Below are positions 54,472-63,987 of a stretch of 64,000 nucleotides of DNA, in pieces (within the stretch, counting starts at the first letter, position 1; the number at the start of each line of letters is the position of its first letter). This DNA is from Thalassotalea euphylliae (GTDB lineage: Bacteria > Pseudomonadota > Gammaproteobacteria > Enterobacterales > Alteromonadaceae). The notes below the pieces were generated by a model, which searched no databases, was not told where the DNA came from, and saw nothing but the letters and a program-made list of their open reading frames with translations. Position numbers and translations under genes: made by a program. Location: the NCBI RefSeq assembly GCF_003390395.1, contig NZ_QUOV01000001.1:124001-188000 (forward strand). Reading direction: 5' to 3'.

Positions 54472-55401
54472 ATGGCAAAAGCTGCTTTAATCAATTCTCC
54501 GGCCAGTGTTGTTGATGTAACACAGCGCACCTCTTGGCGTGACTATTACGAAATAACCAAGCCCAGAGTAGTTGCGTTGTTGGTGCTAACCGCATTGGTT
54601 GGTATGTGTTTGTCGGTACCGGGTGTTGTGCCTTGGCAATTGTTGATCCCCGCAATGTTAGGGATTGGTTTTTTATCGTCAGCGGCGGCTGCGATTAATC
54701 ACATTGTCGATCAACGTATTGATAAAGAAATGGCAAGAACGCATAACCGCCCGCTGGTCAATGGCCGATTGAGTCAACGCAATGCTATTGGCTTTGCTGC
54801 CATGCTGGCACTTGCGGGTTTTGTTATGCTTTATGGCTTGGTTAACCCACTGACCGCTTGGTTAACCCTATCGGGATTAGTCGGTTATGGCTTTATTTAT
54901 ACCTTGTATTTAAAACGTGCGACGCCTCAAAATATCACCATAGGTGGCTTAGCTGGCGCAATACCTCCGTTATTGGGTTGGACAGCAATGACCAATGAAA
55001 TTCACGGTCATGCGTTGCTGCTTGTGTTGATTATTTTTACATGGACGCCACCCCATTTTTGGGCACTCGCCATTCATCGCCGCGATGACTATGCCAAGGT
55101 CAACATTCCAATGTTGCCCGTTACCCATGGCATAGAATTTACCAAAACGCAGATCTTACTTTATACCGTCTTATTGTTTGTTGTGGGCTTATTACCTTAT
55201 TTAGTTGGTATGAGTAATTGGCTGTATTTAGTCGGCAGTGTAGTACTTAATTTGATCTTCTTTGCTTACGCTTGGCAGTTAAAATTTAACCCCAAAGAAA
55301 ATACCGCGATGGCAACATTCAAGTTTTCTATCATTCACCTGATGTTATTGTTTATTATATTGCTACTAGATCATTACTTGTTGCCAGTTTCGTTTAGCTA
55401 G
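54472..55401 (+). CDS. cyoE: Protohaem IX farnesyltransferase (haem O synthase)
   Basis: 309 residues, UbiA-superfamily prenyltransferase with nine membrane helices. The first Asp-rich motif region is [19 protein letters not shown] (residues about 80-98), and the second is [34 protein letters not shown] at the N terminus is typical. It adds a farnesyl group to haem B, supplying haem O to CtaA. The symbol ctaB is also used for it. AGGAGGCGAAC lies upstream of the start. Confidence 0.97.
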   Translation: MAKAALINSPASVVDVTQRTSWRDYYEITKPRVVALLVLTALVGMCLSVPGVVPWQLLIPAMLGIGFLSSAAAAINHIVDQRIDKEMARTHNRPLVNGRLSQRNAIGFAAMLALAGFVMLYGLVNPLTAWLTLSGLVGYGFIYTLYLKRATPQNITIGGLAGAIPPLLGWTAMTNEIHGHALLLVLIIFTWTPPHFWALAIHRRDDYAKVNIPMLPVTHGIEFTKTQILLYTVLLFVVGLLPYLVGMSNWLYLVGSVVLNLIFFAYAWQLKFNPKENTAMATFKFSIIHLMLLFIILLLDHYLLPVSFS

Positions 55402-55422
55402 CTACTGGTTGAAGATATTATT

Positions 55423-56055
55423 ATGAATAAGCTGCTTTATATTATTGTTGCCCTTGTTTCTCTGGTTTGTGGCGTATTTATCTACCAAGCGATAAATCAA
55501 CCAGAGCTACCTAAAACTGCGCTGTATTATCAGCAGCCAAGAACGGTAGAGCCCTTTTCGCTAACTAGCCACACTGGTGATGCGTTTACCAAACAGGAAT
55601 TGTCAGGTCAGTGGTCTTGGGTGTTCTTTGGTTACACATCTTGCCCCGATGTTTGCCCAACGACACTGCAAAAGCTGAATTTTGTTTATGATGAGCTAAA
55701 AGCCGTAACGCCCAACACCCAAGTATTGCTTGTCTCGGTAGACCCTAATCGCGATACAGTTGATAAGCTTTCTCAATATATTGGCTATTTCAATAACGAG
55801 TTTCGTGCGCTGCGCGGCGATCATGGCGCGTTATTCCCATTTGCGCGCAATTTAGGGCTAATGTATGCCATTGCTGATGATACTTCACAGAAAAACTATT
55901 TAGTTGACCACAGCGCGTCAATTGTCTTGATCAACCCGCAAGGTGAGATAGCAGCGATATTTAAACCCCAAGAAGTCTTGGGGCAAATACCAACCGTTGA
56001 TGAAGATGATTTAGTCGCAGACTTTCAACGCATTGTCGCTTTAGCAGCTTCTTAA
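55423..56055 (+). CDS. SCO family protein (copper chaperone for CuA)
   Basis: 210 residues. An N-terminal membrane anchor (LLYIIVALVSLVCGVFIYQA) leads to a periplasmic thioredoxin fold. The copper ligands are C74 and C78 in SCPDVCPTT and H163 in VDHSASIVL. The segment VSVDPNRDTVDKL is the usual SCO motif. It probably metallates or reduces the CuA site of CoxB. It is the last gene of the oxidase operon, 21 bp after cyoE, and of normal length. Confidence 0.95.
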   Translation: MNKLLYIIVALVSLVCGVFIYQAINQPELPKTALYYQQPRTVEPFSLTSHTGDAFTKQELSGQWSWVFFGYTSCPDVCPTTLQKLNFVYDELKAVTPNTQVLLVSVDPNRDTVDKLSQYIGYFNNEFRALRGDHGALFPFARNLGLMYAIADDTSQKNYLVDHSASIVLINPQGEIAAIFKPQEVLGQIPTVDEDDLVADFQRIVALAAS

Positions 56056-56091
56056 ATAAGCCGCTTGGTAAAGAGGTAAAGAACTGGGCGA

Positions 56092-57201
56092 TTACAATGG
56101 GTACCATGAGCCGTCGGTATTAAGAATAAACCACGGCTTAGAATACCAATAATAGCGACCTGACTGGCTCAAGCTAGGGGCTGTGCAGTTACAGCGAACG
56201 CGACCAACGGGTAAGTGATCGCTGAAGGTGATTTGAAAGCTGCTGTCTGTTAACCAATTCACTTTTTGTTTACCAAGGCCAGACACATAACAGTTTAGCT
56301 GGCTTGGCTTAAAATCTTCCACGTCAACATGAAAAGTCACTGAGCTTAATGTTTGGTGGCGATAAATGGTTTGATTGTCTTGTTCACTTAATGAAATTGA
56401 GAACGGCAATGCATTGAGCTTATCTCTTAGGCCAGTGAGTTTATCGTAGGGCTGAGATGCAGGGAAACGCGGGATAGCGCTTAGGTCAGTATTCGGACCA
56501 ACAGCGCCAGATTGCTGACTAAAGCCAACAAACTTGTTCTCTTTTAACCACAATTGAATTTCAGGAGTGTATTCACCGTAAGGGTAAGCAAAATAGCGAT
56601 AGCTTTGCCCAACCTTGTCGTTAATCAATTGCTCGGCTCTACGCAGGTCTTGCTCGTATTGCGCAAGCCACATATCAGGGGCAGTACCATCAGGTACTCT
56701 TGTTAATGACTGATGTTGCCAGCCGTGATTGGCAATAATAGCGCCTTGTTCGGCCATCATTTTTAACTGTTGCCAATTTAAATAATCAGGTTGCTTTGCT
56801 TCAACTAGGCTCGGGTTGACGAAAATCGTGTATGGATAATTAAAAGCGTCCAGTATCGGTTTACCGTTGGTAAGAATATCAAGATAGGCGTCATCAAAAG
56901 TAATTGCGACTAGCTTTTCTGATTTATCAAGGCTGCCTGACGCTACTTCTTGATTTTTAACGCCATTTACAATCGTTGATAGTGGCACTACCGTGAAGCC
57001 TCTGTCTTTAAGGTAGCGCATGTGATTTTCAAACTGCTGAGGTGAAATACTCGTGCTTGGTGGCGTGTCTGTACTAACGTGGTGATATTGCAAGATCACC
57101 GCAGCTTGTGCGCTCGATACGGCAGTGCCTACTGCAATAGCGGCTGCAAATTGAAAAATAAGTGAGAGGAATAGGTTTTTCATTGGGTTCATCATAATCA
57201 T
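56092..57201 (-). CDS. Secreted polysaccharide deacetylase family protein
   Basis: 369 residues with a signal peptide ending near SSAQAA; the start could be any of four clustered ATGs (57201 to 57183). AVILQYHHVS, ITFDDAYLDI and IANHGWQHQSL give the NodB metal-site residues. In the first of these motifs the usual Gly of FDDG is Ala. FAYPYGEYTPEIQLWL follows. A C-terminal extension of about 110 residues (YRHQTLSSVTFHVDVEDF onward) with two or three cysteines is probably a carbohydrate-binding or accessory domain. The target is unknown. It is a single gene that converges on the sco gene. Confidence 0.87.
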   Translation of the reverse strand: MIMMNPMKNLFLSLIFQFAAAIAVGTAVSSAQAAVILQYHHVSTDTPPSTSISPQQFENHMRYLKDRGFTVVPLSTIVNGVKNQEVASGSLDKSEKLVAITFDDAYLDILTNGKPILDAFNYPYTIFVNPSLVEAKQPDYLNWQQLKMMAEQGAIIANHGWQHQSLTRVPDGTAPDMWLAQYEQDLRRAEQLINDKVGQSYRYFAYPYGEYTPEIQLWLKENKFVGFSQQSGAVGPNTDLSAIPRFPASQPYDKLTGLRDKLNALPFSISLSEQDNQTIYRHQTLSSVTFHVDVEDFKPSQLNCYVSGLGKQKVNWLTDSSFQITFSDHLPVGRVRCNCTAPSLSQSGRYYWYSKPWFILNTDGSWYPL

Positions 57202-57264
57202 GCGCCAAGTATCGGCAGATAGCTATTAAAGTAGCGTGTTTTTGGGCTAAACACCAAGTAAACT

Positions 57265-58674
57265 TTGGCCACTGCCCGCTTACACATATCTATTTTTGAA
57301 AATCTTATTTTGAAAAGCTTAGACCGAAAAATAATCGCACTTGCTGTGCCAATGATTTTGTCCAATATCACAGTGCCCTTGTTGGGGATGGTCGATACCG
57401 CAGTTATTGGGCACTTACCTCATGCCTATTATCTTGGTGGCAGCACAGTTGGTGCCATGATCATCACCTTTATTACTTGGCTTTGTGGCTTTTTAAGAAT
57501 GTCGACAACAGGTCTGGCTGCACAGGCACTAGGCCGACAAAATAGTGATGATGCAACTTTAGTATTGCTGCGTGGTTTACTGGTTGCAGCCGCAATTGGT
57601 CTAATGTGTATTGTACTGCAAAACCCTTACTTCCAGTTAAGCCTGTGGCTAGCCGGCGGCAGCGAACAAGTGCAGTTTTATGCCAAACAATATATGGATA
57701 TTCGGGTTTGGGGACTACCCGCTGCACTTGCCAACATTGTTATGCTGGGTTGGCTGTTGGGGCAACATCAAGCAAAAGCTGTGATGTGGTTGCTGATTCT
57801 GATCAATAGTATCAACTTATCGCTAGATCTACTGTTTGTCCTAGTGTTTAGCTGGCAAGTACAAGGCGTTGCTGCGGCCACCTTAGTTGCCGAGTATTCG
57901 GGGCTAATGGCGGGATTAGGCTTTATACTTCATCGCTATTATCAAGCGAGCATCAGTCAGCTATTTAGTCGACAAGTGCTTACTGGTGTCATGAACGTGA
58001 GTCAGTTAGCTGCTTATTTTAAGCTCAATCGCGATATTCTTATTCGCACTTTGTGCTTAGAAGTCTGTTTTGTTTTTATGACCTTCCAAGGCGCACGATT
58101 AGGCGATAATGTTGTTGCTGCAAATGCGATTTTAATGAACTTTTTGCTGCTGATTTCATTTGGTTTAGACGGCATTGCTAATGCCGCCGAAGCTATGATT
58201 GGTAAGGCTAAAGGTGCGGGTGCAAACAATGAGCTGGCATTGATTCTAAAACGTTGTACCTTGTGGACCCTAGTGTTTGTGCTTGCATACAGTACTGCTT
58301 TTGCCTTAGCGGGGGATTGGCTCATAAATCAGATAACCAGTATTACTGATGTTAGGATAGAAGCTGAAAAATACCTGGGTTGGATTGTGCTATTACCTCT
58401 GATTGGCTGTTGGTGCTATTTGTACGATGGGGTTTATGTCGGGATGACTCGGGCAGATGTTATGCGTAACAGCATGATTGTCGCGACCTTTGCGGTATTT
58501 TTTCCTTTGTGGTGGTTGTTCCAAGGTCTATTTTCTCAGCCTTCATTCTTACAAATATCATTAAACCATGCGCTTTGGTTGGCATTTTCTGGCTTTATGT
58601 TAGCGCGGGGTGCAACATTGGGTTGGCATCTTTATCGCAGGTTATTACCGCAAGCGATTGCAACGCCGCAATAG
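57265..58674 (+). CDS. MATE family transporter (DinF-like)
   Basis: 469 residues with twelve membrane helices. ILKSLDRKIIALAVPMILSN and LLGMVDTAVIGHLP near the N terminus are typical of the DinF branch, and DGIANAAEAMIGKAKGAG lies in the middle. It probably exports organic cations with Na+ or H+ exchange. The TTG start at 57265 is doubtful; another TTG at 57310 fits the family N terminus equally well and neither has a clear ribosome site. Unlike E. coli dinF it is not next to lexA. Confidence 0.87.
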   Translation: MATARLHISIFENLILKSLDRKIIALAVPMILSNITVPLLGMVDTAVIGHLPHAYYLGGSTVGAMIITFITWLCGFLRMSTTGLAAQALGRQNSDDATLVLLRGLLVAAAIGLMCIVLQNPYFQLSLWLAGGSEQVQFYAKQYMDIRVWGLPAALANIVMLGWLLGQHQAKAVMWLLILINSINLSLDLLFVLVFSWQVQGVAAATLVAEYSGLMAGLGFILHRYYQASISQLFSRQVLTGVMNVSQLAAYFKLNRDILIRTLCLEVCFVFMTFQGARLGDNVVAANAILMNFLLLISFGLDGIANAAEAMIGKAKGAGANNELALILKRCTLWTLVFVLAYSTAFALAGDWLINQITSITDVRIEAEKYLGWIVLLPLIGCWCYLYDGVYVGMTRADVMRNSMIVATFAVFFPLWWLFQGLFSQPSFLQISLNHALWLAFSGFMLARGATLGWHLYRRLLPQAIATPQ

Positions 58675-58701
58675 CAAGCAAAAACAGAAGAAAGCCAAAA
58701 C

Positions 58702-58727
58702 AAAAAAGTCGGCGCGAAGCCGACTTT
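58702..58727 (-). terminator. Terminator between the MATE gene and nfuA
   Basis: A perfect 9-bp stem AAAGTCGGC (58705-58713) and GCCGACTTT (58719-58727) encloses loop GCGAA. On the minus strand it is followed by a run of six T residues, so it best serves nfuA, 51 bp after its stop; with TTT on the plus side it may also stop the MATE transcript. Confidence 0.88.
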
Positions 58728-58777
58728 CTGGGAAATGGTTACGTTAGGCTGCTAAACCTGTGCGCGAGTGAATTGTC

Positions 58778-59356
58778 TTAGTAGTAAGAATGCTCACCGC
58801 GTTGGTGTTCAGTGGCGTCACGAACACCTTTAATTTCACCACCCATAATTTCAAGCAGCTGACTTTCAATACCGTCTTTTACGGTGACGTCAATTTGACT
58901 ACAACCATTACAACCACCACCAAATTGAAGCACAGCATAGCCATCTTCAGTGATTTCCATCAGGTTACATTCACCACCATGGCCAGCTAACTGAGGATTT
59001 ACTTCTGCTTTAATAAAGTAGTCAACACGGTCAAATAGTGGTGCGTCGTCAGCAACTTTTCTCAATTTAGCGTTTGGTGCTTTTAGGGTTAATTGTGAGC
59101 CCATTTGATCCGTCACAAAATCAATTTCAGCTTCTTCTAAAAACGGTTGACTCTCGGCGTCGACATAAGCTGAGAAACCATTGAACTTGAGCTCTAAATC
59201 GTCTGTTTCAACAGCGTCGGTTGGGCAGTAAGAAACACCACATTCAGCTTTTGCTGTGCCTGGGTTAACCACGAAAACACGAATGTTGGTACCTTCTGCT
59301 TGTTGCGATAATAGTTTAGCGAAGTGTGCTTGGGCTGATTCTGAAATGCTGATCAT
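58778..59356 (-). CDS. nfuA: Fe-S cluster carrier protein NfuA
   Basis: 192 residues. The N-terminal half is a degenerate A-type carrier domain ([18 protein letters not shown]). The C-terminal Nfu domain carries the cluster-binding C149 and C152 in [15 protein letters not shown]. It transfers 4Fe-4S clusters to target enzymes, particularly under oxidative or iron stress. A strong IscR type 1-like site lies 30 bp upstream, pointing to iron-sulfur control. A terminator follows. It is the normal length for the family. Confidence 0.96.
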   Translation of the reverse strand: MISISESAQAHFAKLLSQQAEGTNIRVFVVNPGTAKAECGVSYCPTDAVETDDLELKFNGFSAYVDAESQPFLEEAEIDFVTDQMGSQLTLKAPNAKLRKVADDAPLFDRVDYFIKAEVNPQLAGHGGECNLMEITEDGYAVLQFGGGCNGCSQIDVTVKDGIESQLLEIMGGEIKGVRDATEHQRGEHSYY

Positions 59357-59385
59357 GAGTTACTCACTTAAAATCTAAAAATGTC

Positions 59386-59410
59386 ATACCTGAGTAAATT
59401 AGTCAGGTAT
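59386..59410 (-). promoter_or_regulatory. Predicted IscR type 1 operator upstream of nfuA
   Basis: A 25-bp inverted repeat has half-sites ATACCTGA (59386-59393) and TCAGGTAT (59403-59410) around an AT-rich centre GTAAATTAG. It agrees with the published type 1 IscR consensus (ATASYYGACT, RWWW, YAGTCRRSTAT) at all but one base, G instead of C at position 9. It lies 29 bp upstream of the nfuA start, where bound IscR would block transcription. Confidence 0.75.
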
Positions 59411-59539
59411 GGGTATTTTACTCTGCAAGCTACCAATAGGCTAGGGGTCGACAAAATTAATCGTCACAATGCGACAAATCGACTAGTGCCCTTTGCCAGA
59501 TTTTGATAGCGTTAGGCACATAAATGTGGGGATAGATAA

Positions 59540-62113
59540 ATGTTTTTTCAACAAATTTTAAACAGGTGTTTGACTGTTAGTACGGGCTTTTTACTTAGCC
59601 TTTTTACGCTGACAGCGAACGCTGCTGAGCTGAGTTATTACTTGCCAAGCACGGATAATTACGCTGCACAAATCAGTAAACCATCGCAAGTATTGGGGTT
59701 TGGCGTTGGCGAGCGCCATTTAAGGCATGATCAATTGCTAGATTATATGTCACAACTTGCTGGGCAATCAGAGCGTATCAAGCTCACCGAATTTGGCCGT
59801 ACCTATCAGCAACGTAAACAGGTATTACTGACAATTTCTTCGCCAGAAAATCTAGCCAAGTTAGATAGTATTCTAACCAATCGTCAAAACAATAAGATTG
59901 GTGATGACGATCCGCTAGTGGTTTGGTTAGGTTACAGTGTTCATGGCGACGAAATCAGTGGTGCCCATGCTTCGATGTTGGTTGCTTACCACTTGGCTGC
60001 ATCACAAAGCGACGAAGTAAAACAATGGCTTGATGATATGGTGATTGTTATTGAGCCGAGTGTGAACCCCGACGGTATGGACAGATTTGCTAACTGGGTA
60101 GCAACATTCCGTGGTCACGCGTCAAATAGTGATCCTAACCATATTGAACACAATCAAAGTTGGCCGACGGGACGCACCAATCATTATTGGTTTGATTTAA
60201 ACCGTGACTGGTTGCTACTTAGCCAGGTGGAAAGTGTTAATCGTCTGAAGATGTATCACCAATATCAGCCTAATGTCTTAGGTGACTTTCATGAAATGGG
60301 CGCGAATAGTAGCTATTTCTTCCAGCCAGGTATTCCAACGCGAACGAATCCATTAACGCCTGCTAAGAATGTCGAGTTGACACAAAAGTTAGCGGAGTTT
60401 CATGCTAAGGCGCTCGATGAAGAGCAGCGTTTATATTACACCCAAGAAAGTTTTGATGATTTTTATTACGGCAAAGGCAGTACCTACCCTGATGTTAACG
60501 GGGCGGTGGGTATTTTGTTTGAGCAAGCGTCAAGTCGTGGTATGCAGCAAGATACGGTAAACGGCTTGTTGACCTTTGAGTATGGTATTAAAAACCAATT
60601 GTTAACTTCATTTTCTACCTTGCGCGGTGCTTGGCAGCAACGAAGTGAACTGGCTGAATATCGAGAAACTTTCTACGAGTCAGGCCTTAAAGCGGCGAAA
60701 AAAGAAAAATATGCGGGCTATTTGTTTACCGAAAGTGACGATAACACGCGTTTAAGTTTGTTCTTATCAAAGCTAGCACAGCATCAAATTGAAGTATTCC
60801 CACTAAGCGAAGATTTTCGTTTGAATAATCGCGTTTTTAGTGCCGAGCATAGTTATTTTGTCCCTTTGGCTCAGCGCCAATATCGACTAATTCAAGCCTT
60901 ATTCACTAAGCAAACGGAATTTGCTGATAACACTTTCTATGATGTTTCTGGTTGGACGCTACCGTTAGCCATGAATATTGATGTTAGTGAAGTAGCGCGC
61001 ACTTGGGGCCTTAAGCTGGCGAATAAGCCATGGCAGCAAAAGGGGCAACAGCCAAGTGAGCTTGAAGGGGCTGCTTATGCCTACGCGATAGAATGGCAAG
61101 ACTATCTGGCACCTAAACTATTAAATAAGCTACTTGCCAAAGGGCTGCAAGTAAAAGTCGCTACCAAGTCTTTTAGTAACCTTGATGCTGGAACAGAGCA
61201 AACATTTGCACCAGGTACTTTGCTAATTGCTGCTGGCATTCAACAGCAAGGTGACTGGTTTAATATCTTAAAGGCAGAGAGCGAAGCACTAGCATTACCC
61301 GTATTTCCACTAAATACAGGATTAACAATTAATGGTATCGACTTAGGTAGCCAATCGTTCAAACTGATTGAGGCTGCCAAAGTATTATTGATTGGTGGTT
61401 ACGGGGTATCTCAGTATGAGGCGGGTGAGATTCGCTATTATTTAGATCAAGAACTTGAAATTCCTGTTTCTATTGTTGATAAACAGCGTTTGAGCAAGCT
61501 TAATTTTGACGATTACAGCCATGTGGTTATGGTTGATGGCCACTATGGTGATTTATCAAAAAGCGTGACCAAGAGGCTGTCAAACTGGCTACATCGAGGG
61601 GGCGTTGTTTTTGCCCAGAAACGTGCTGCCAAGTGGTTAGCAGACCAAGAGCTACTGCAGGCAAGCTTTGCCACCAAAGAACAACTTGATCAGCTATTCG
61701 ATACTGACAATTTAAGTTATCAAGACAAGCAAAGTTTAACGGCTCGCAAACGCATTGCAGGTACAATTTTTAACGCAGAAATTGATACCAGCCACCCGTT
61801 AGCGTTTGGCTTTAAGAGCAATAATTTACCTGTGTTCAAGAACAGCAGTTTAATAATGAATAAGCCGAAAGTGCCATTCGCAACTGTGGCTAAATTTGGC
61901 CAGTCACCATTACTTAGCGGTTATGCTGACGAGAATTTGGTGAATCGATTAGCACATAATGCCTCGCTGGTTGCCCATAATGTCGGTCGTGGCAGAGTGG
62001 TTGCGACCACCGAGAACTATACATTCAGAGGCTATTGGCAAGGTACGGCAAAAATTTTGGCAAATACGTTGTTTTTCGCAACGGCATTTGATGTCGCGGC
62101 TAAGTCTAAATAG
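59540..62113 (+). CDS. Secreted M14 family zinc carboxypeptidase
   Basis: 857 residues with a signal peptide (LLSLFTLTANAAE). The zinc site is H135 and E138 in YSVHGDEISGAH, and H251 in LGDFHEMGANSSYF. The peptidase domain spans about 45-360, with a catalytic Glu likely in the ILFEQAS segment. The remaining 450 residues form a long C-terminal region (about 370-857) with a glutamine-amidotransferase-like segment KVLLIGGYGVSQYEAGEIRY. Such large M14 proteins occur in Alteromonadales and act on extracellular or periplasmic peptides. It stands alone and interrupts the usual nfuA-gntX pair. Confidence 0.9.
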   Translation: MFFQQILNRCLTVSTGFLLSLFTLTANAAELSYYLPSTDNYAAQISKPSQVLGFGVGERHLRHDQLLDYMSQLAGQSERIKLTEFGRTYQQRKQVLLTISSPENLAKLDSILTNRQNNKIGDDDPLVVWLGYSVHGDEISGAHASMLVAYHLAASQSDEVKQWLDDMVIVIEPSVNPDGMDRFANWVATFRGHASNSDPNHIEHNQSWPTGRTNHYWFDLNRDWLLLSQVESVNRLKMYHQYQPNVLGDFHEMGANSSYFFQPGIPTRTNPLTPAKNVELTQKLAEFHAKALDEEQRLYYTQESFDDFYYGKGSTYPDVNGAVGILFEQASSRGMQQDTVNGLLTFEYGIKNQLLTSFSTLRGAWQQRSELAEYRETFYESGLKAAKKEKYAGYLFTESDDNTRLSLFLSKLAQHQIEVFPLSEDFRLNNRVFSAEHSYFVPLAQRQYRLIQALFTKQTEFADNTFYDVSGWTLPLAMNIDVSEVARTWGLKLANKPWQQKGQQPSELEGAAYAYAIEWQDYLAPKLLNKLLAKGLQVKVATKSFSNLDAGTEQTFAPGTLLIAAGIQQQGDWFNILKAESEALALPVFPLNTGLTINGIDLGSQSFKLIEAAKVLLIGGYGVSQYEAGEIRYYLDQELEIPVSIVDKQRLSKLNFDDYSHVVMVDGHYGDLSKSVTKRLSNWLHRGGVVFAQKRAAKWLADQELLQASFATKEQLDQLFDTDNLSYQDKQSLTARKRIAGTIFNAEIDTSHPLAFGFKSNNLPVFKNSSLIMNKPKVPFATVAKFGQSPLLSGYADENLVNRLAHNASLVAHNVGRGRVVATTENYTFRGYWQGTAKILANTLFFATAFDVAAKSK

Positions 62114-62124
62114 TCGTACTGAGT

Positions 62125-62892
62125 CTATAAGCTAAGCGCTAAACAGTAGACACTCACCTTAGCGACATTAGCCGCTTTCAATAGGCGGCTAATTTCACTC
62201 ACCGTTGCTCCTGTGGTAACGACATCATCAACCAGCGCAACGTGCATGCCCTCTAGCTTTACACGCTTGCCCGTTACTTCGTTGCTTGTTTCATTACTTG
62301 TTTCGTCAGTGAGTAACGCAAAGTTGTTTTTCAACTGCTTACGCCGCAGTTGACCGGATGCTTGCGCTTGCGAACCTGTTTGAGTTTGCCGTACCAAGCA
62401 ACCTGCGTTGCATTGAACCTTGAATACCTTGGCAACAGTTCGTGCTAACGGTAAGGTTTGATTGAAACCTCGATGCTGCCAGCGGTTAATGTGAATGGGG
62501 ACAGGCATCACAATATCTGGCGGGCGAAAGTCGCTTAGCTTAAGCAGCTCATTTAAATGAAAGCTCAGTACTCGGCAGCAAAGCCGTTGATACTGCCAAC
62601 GGCCTAAGTATTTGAACTGTTTTAACCAGTCGCTCATGGGGTATTGATAGGGGGAAATCGCGATTAGGTGGTCAAATGCACATTTGCTGTAAAGCCCGTA
62701 GATTTCAGGTCGATTTAGCAAGTCTCCGCTAAGGCTGTCTAACTGAAAACGTGGGATTAATGAAACACAGTGGTCGCATAAAGCCACTTGTTGGTAAATT
62801 GGTTGCTCACACAATTCACAATAATTAAAGAGATGGACTAATTGTGTCGCTTTGGCGACAAGCTTCTCAATAGTGTCAGTTATCACAGGCAA
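62125..62892 (-). CDS. ComF/GntX family phosphoribosyltransferase-like protein
   Basis: 255 residues. A zinc-finger pair CELC and CDHC (C25, C28, C39, C42) opens the protein. The PRTase fold follows, with the PRPP loop DDVVTTGAT at 222-230 and VMPVPIHINRWQHRGFNQ as the characteristic ComF motif. In naturally competent bacteria ComF is needed for DNA uptake; in E. coli the homologue is GntX. It is divergent from bioH, as in E. coli, with 145 bp between them. Confidence 0.93.
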   Translation of the reverse strand: MPVITDTIEKLVAKATQLVHLFNYCELCEQPIYQQVALCDHCVSLIPRFQLDSLSGDLLNRPEIYGLYSKCAFDHLIAISPYQYPMSDWLKQFKYLGRWQYQRLCCRVLSFHLNELLKLSDFRPPDIVMPVPIHINRWQHRGFNQTLPLARTVAKVFKVQCNAGCLVRQTQTGSQAQASGQLRRKQLKNNFALLTDETSNETSNEVTGKRVKLEGMHVALVDDVVTTGATVSEISRLLKAANVAKVSVYCLALSL

Positions 62893-63037
62893 TCCTTGCC
62901 ACAGTTAGTTAATCCTAGAATTCAGAAACATTAAAGCCAACTAGATACTTGCCTAAACAGGAATGCTGTTATCAAAGCTAGGCTGGCGCTACTGCTTTCG
63001 TTAAACTAAGTCATTAACTTATTATTTATAAGCAAGC
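62893..63037. promoter_or_regulatory. Divergent comF-bioH promoter region
   Basis: This 145-bp gap must hold the promoters of both divergent genes. The AT-rich stretch before bioH (TTATTATTTATAAGC) could contain its -10 element, but no convincing -35/-10 pair or operator was identified. Confidence 0.35.
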
Positions 63038-63829
63038 ATGGCACAAAGTTTAAAATTTTCGAGTATTGGACATGGGACACCTATTGTTTTGTTGCATGGG
63101 TGGGGGCTAAATAGTGGTGTTTTTGAGCCACTCGCAGTTAAGCTCGGTGAGCGCTTCAAAGTGATATCAATTGATTTACCGGGCTATGGTGACAATGTTG
63201 ATTGCCTACCTGCACATTATCAATTGGCTGAGCTCGCCGAACTTGTTTATCAGTCCGTTGCCGAGCCTGCTGTTTATTTGGGCTGGTCACTAGGCGGTTT
63301 AGTGGCAACCCAAATTGCTCGAACAGCTCGACAAACCGATGTGCTGGGTTTAGTGCATGTTGCGACTTCTCCTTATTTTGTTGAAGCTCACGATTGGCCC
63401 GGCATCAAGCCTGAATTGTTAGCAACTTTTCATCAGCAGCTTGCCAAAGATATTGGTAAAACCTTGTCAGGCTTTTTGAAAATTCAGGCAATGGGCAGTA
63501 GTCATATCAAAGAAGACATTCGTCAAATCCAGCAGTTGGTGATGGCGAAGCCACTTCCTAATAGAAAAGCTTTAGAGCAAGGCCTGCATATTCTGGCAAG
63601 TGCGGACACAAGAGCAGACTTGGCTCAAATCACAATGCCTTTTCTGCGCATGTACGGAAAAATGGATAGTTTAGTACCGAAAAAAGTGATTAATTTGGTT
63701 GATAGTTTAGCCACAAATAGTGACTTGGTTGTTTTTGATAAGGCGTCACATGCACCATTTATTTCGAATTTTCAGGAGTTTGTTGAACATTTGAACGCTT
63801 GGTTAAGCGATAATACGGGTCACTATTAA
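63038..63829 (+). CDS. bioH: Pimeloyl-ACP methyl ester carboxylesterase BioH
   Basis: 263 residues, alpha/beta-hydrolase. The catalytic set is Ser84 in YLGWSLGGLVA, Asp210 in MYGKMDSLVP and His238 in KASHAPFIS. The GTPIVLLHGWGLNSGVF segment supplies the oxyanion hole. BioH removes the methyl ester from pimeloyl-ACP, ending the disguise phase of biotin precursor synthesis. It is divergent from comF. The length and motifs match the E. coli enzyme. Confidence 0.95.
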   Translation: MAQSLKFSSIGHGTPIVLLHGWGLNSGVFEPLAVKLGERFKVISIDLPGYGDNVDCLPAHYQLAELAELVYQSVAEPAVYLGWSLGGLVATQIARTARQTDVLGLVHVATSPYFVEAHDWPGIKPELLATFHQQLAKDIGKTLSGFLKIQAMGSSHIKEDIRQIQQLVMAKPLPNRKALEQGLHILASADTRADLAQITMPFLRMYGKMDSLVPKKVINLVDSLATNSDLVVFDKASHAPFISNFQEFVEHLNAWLSDNTGHY

Positions 63830-63987
63830 ATTATTCACACCCCTTACCCTGATTGACTTTTAGGCAGTTCTGCTCGATAATTGAACAAAGATGTCAGTCG
63901 TCTGACTAAGTAGTTATACACAGTGTTGTTTATATTGCGATAAGCACTGTGAGTTTTAGTTCATAAGACAGATTTTAGGAGTAGGTG

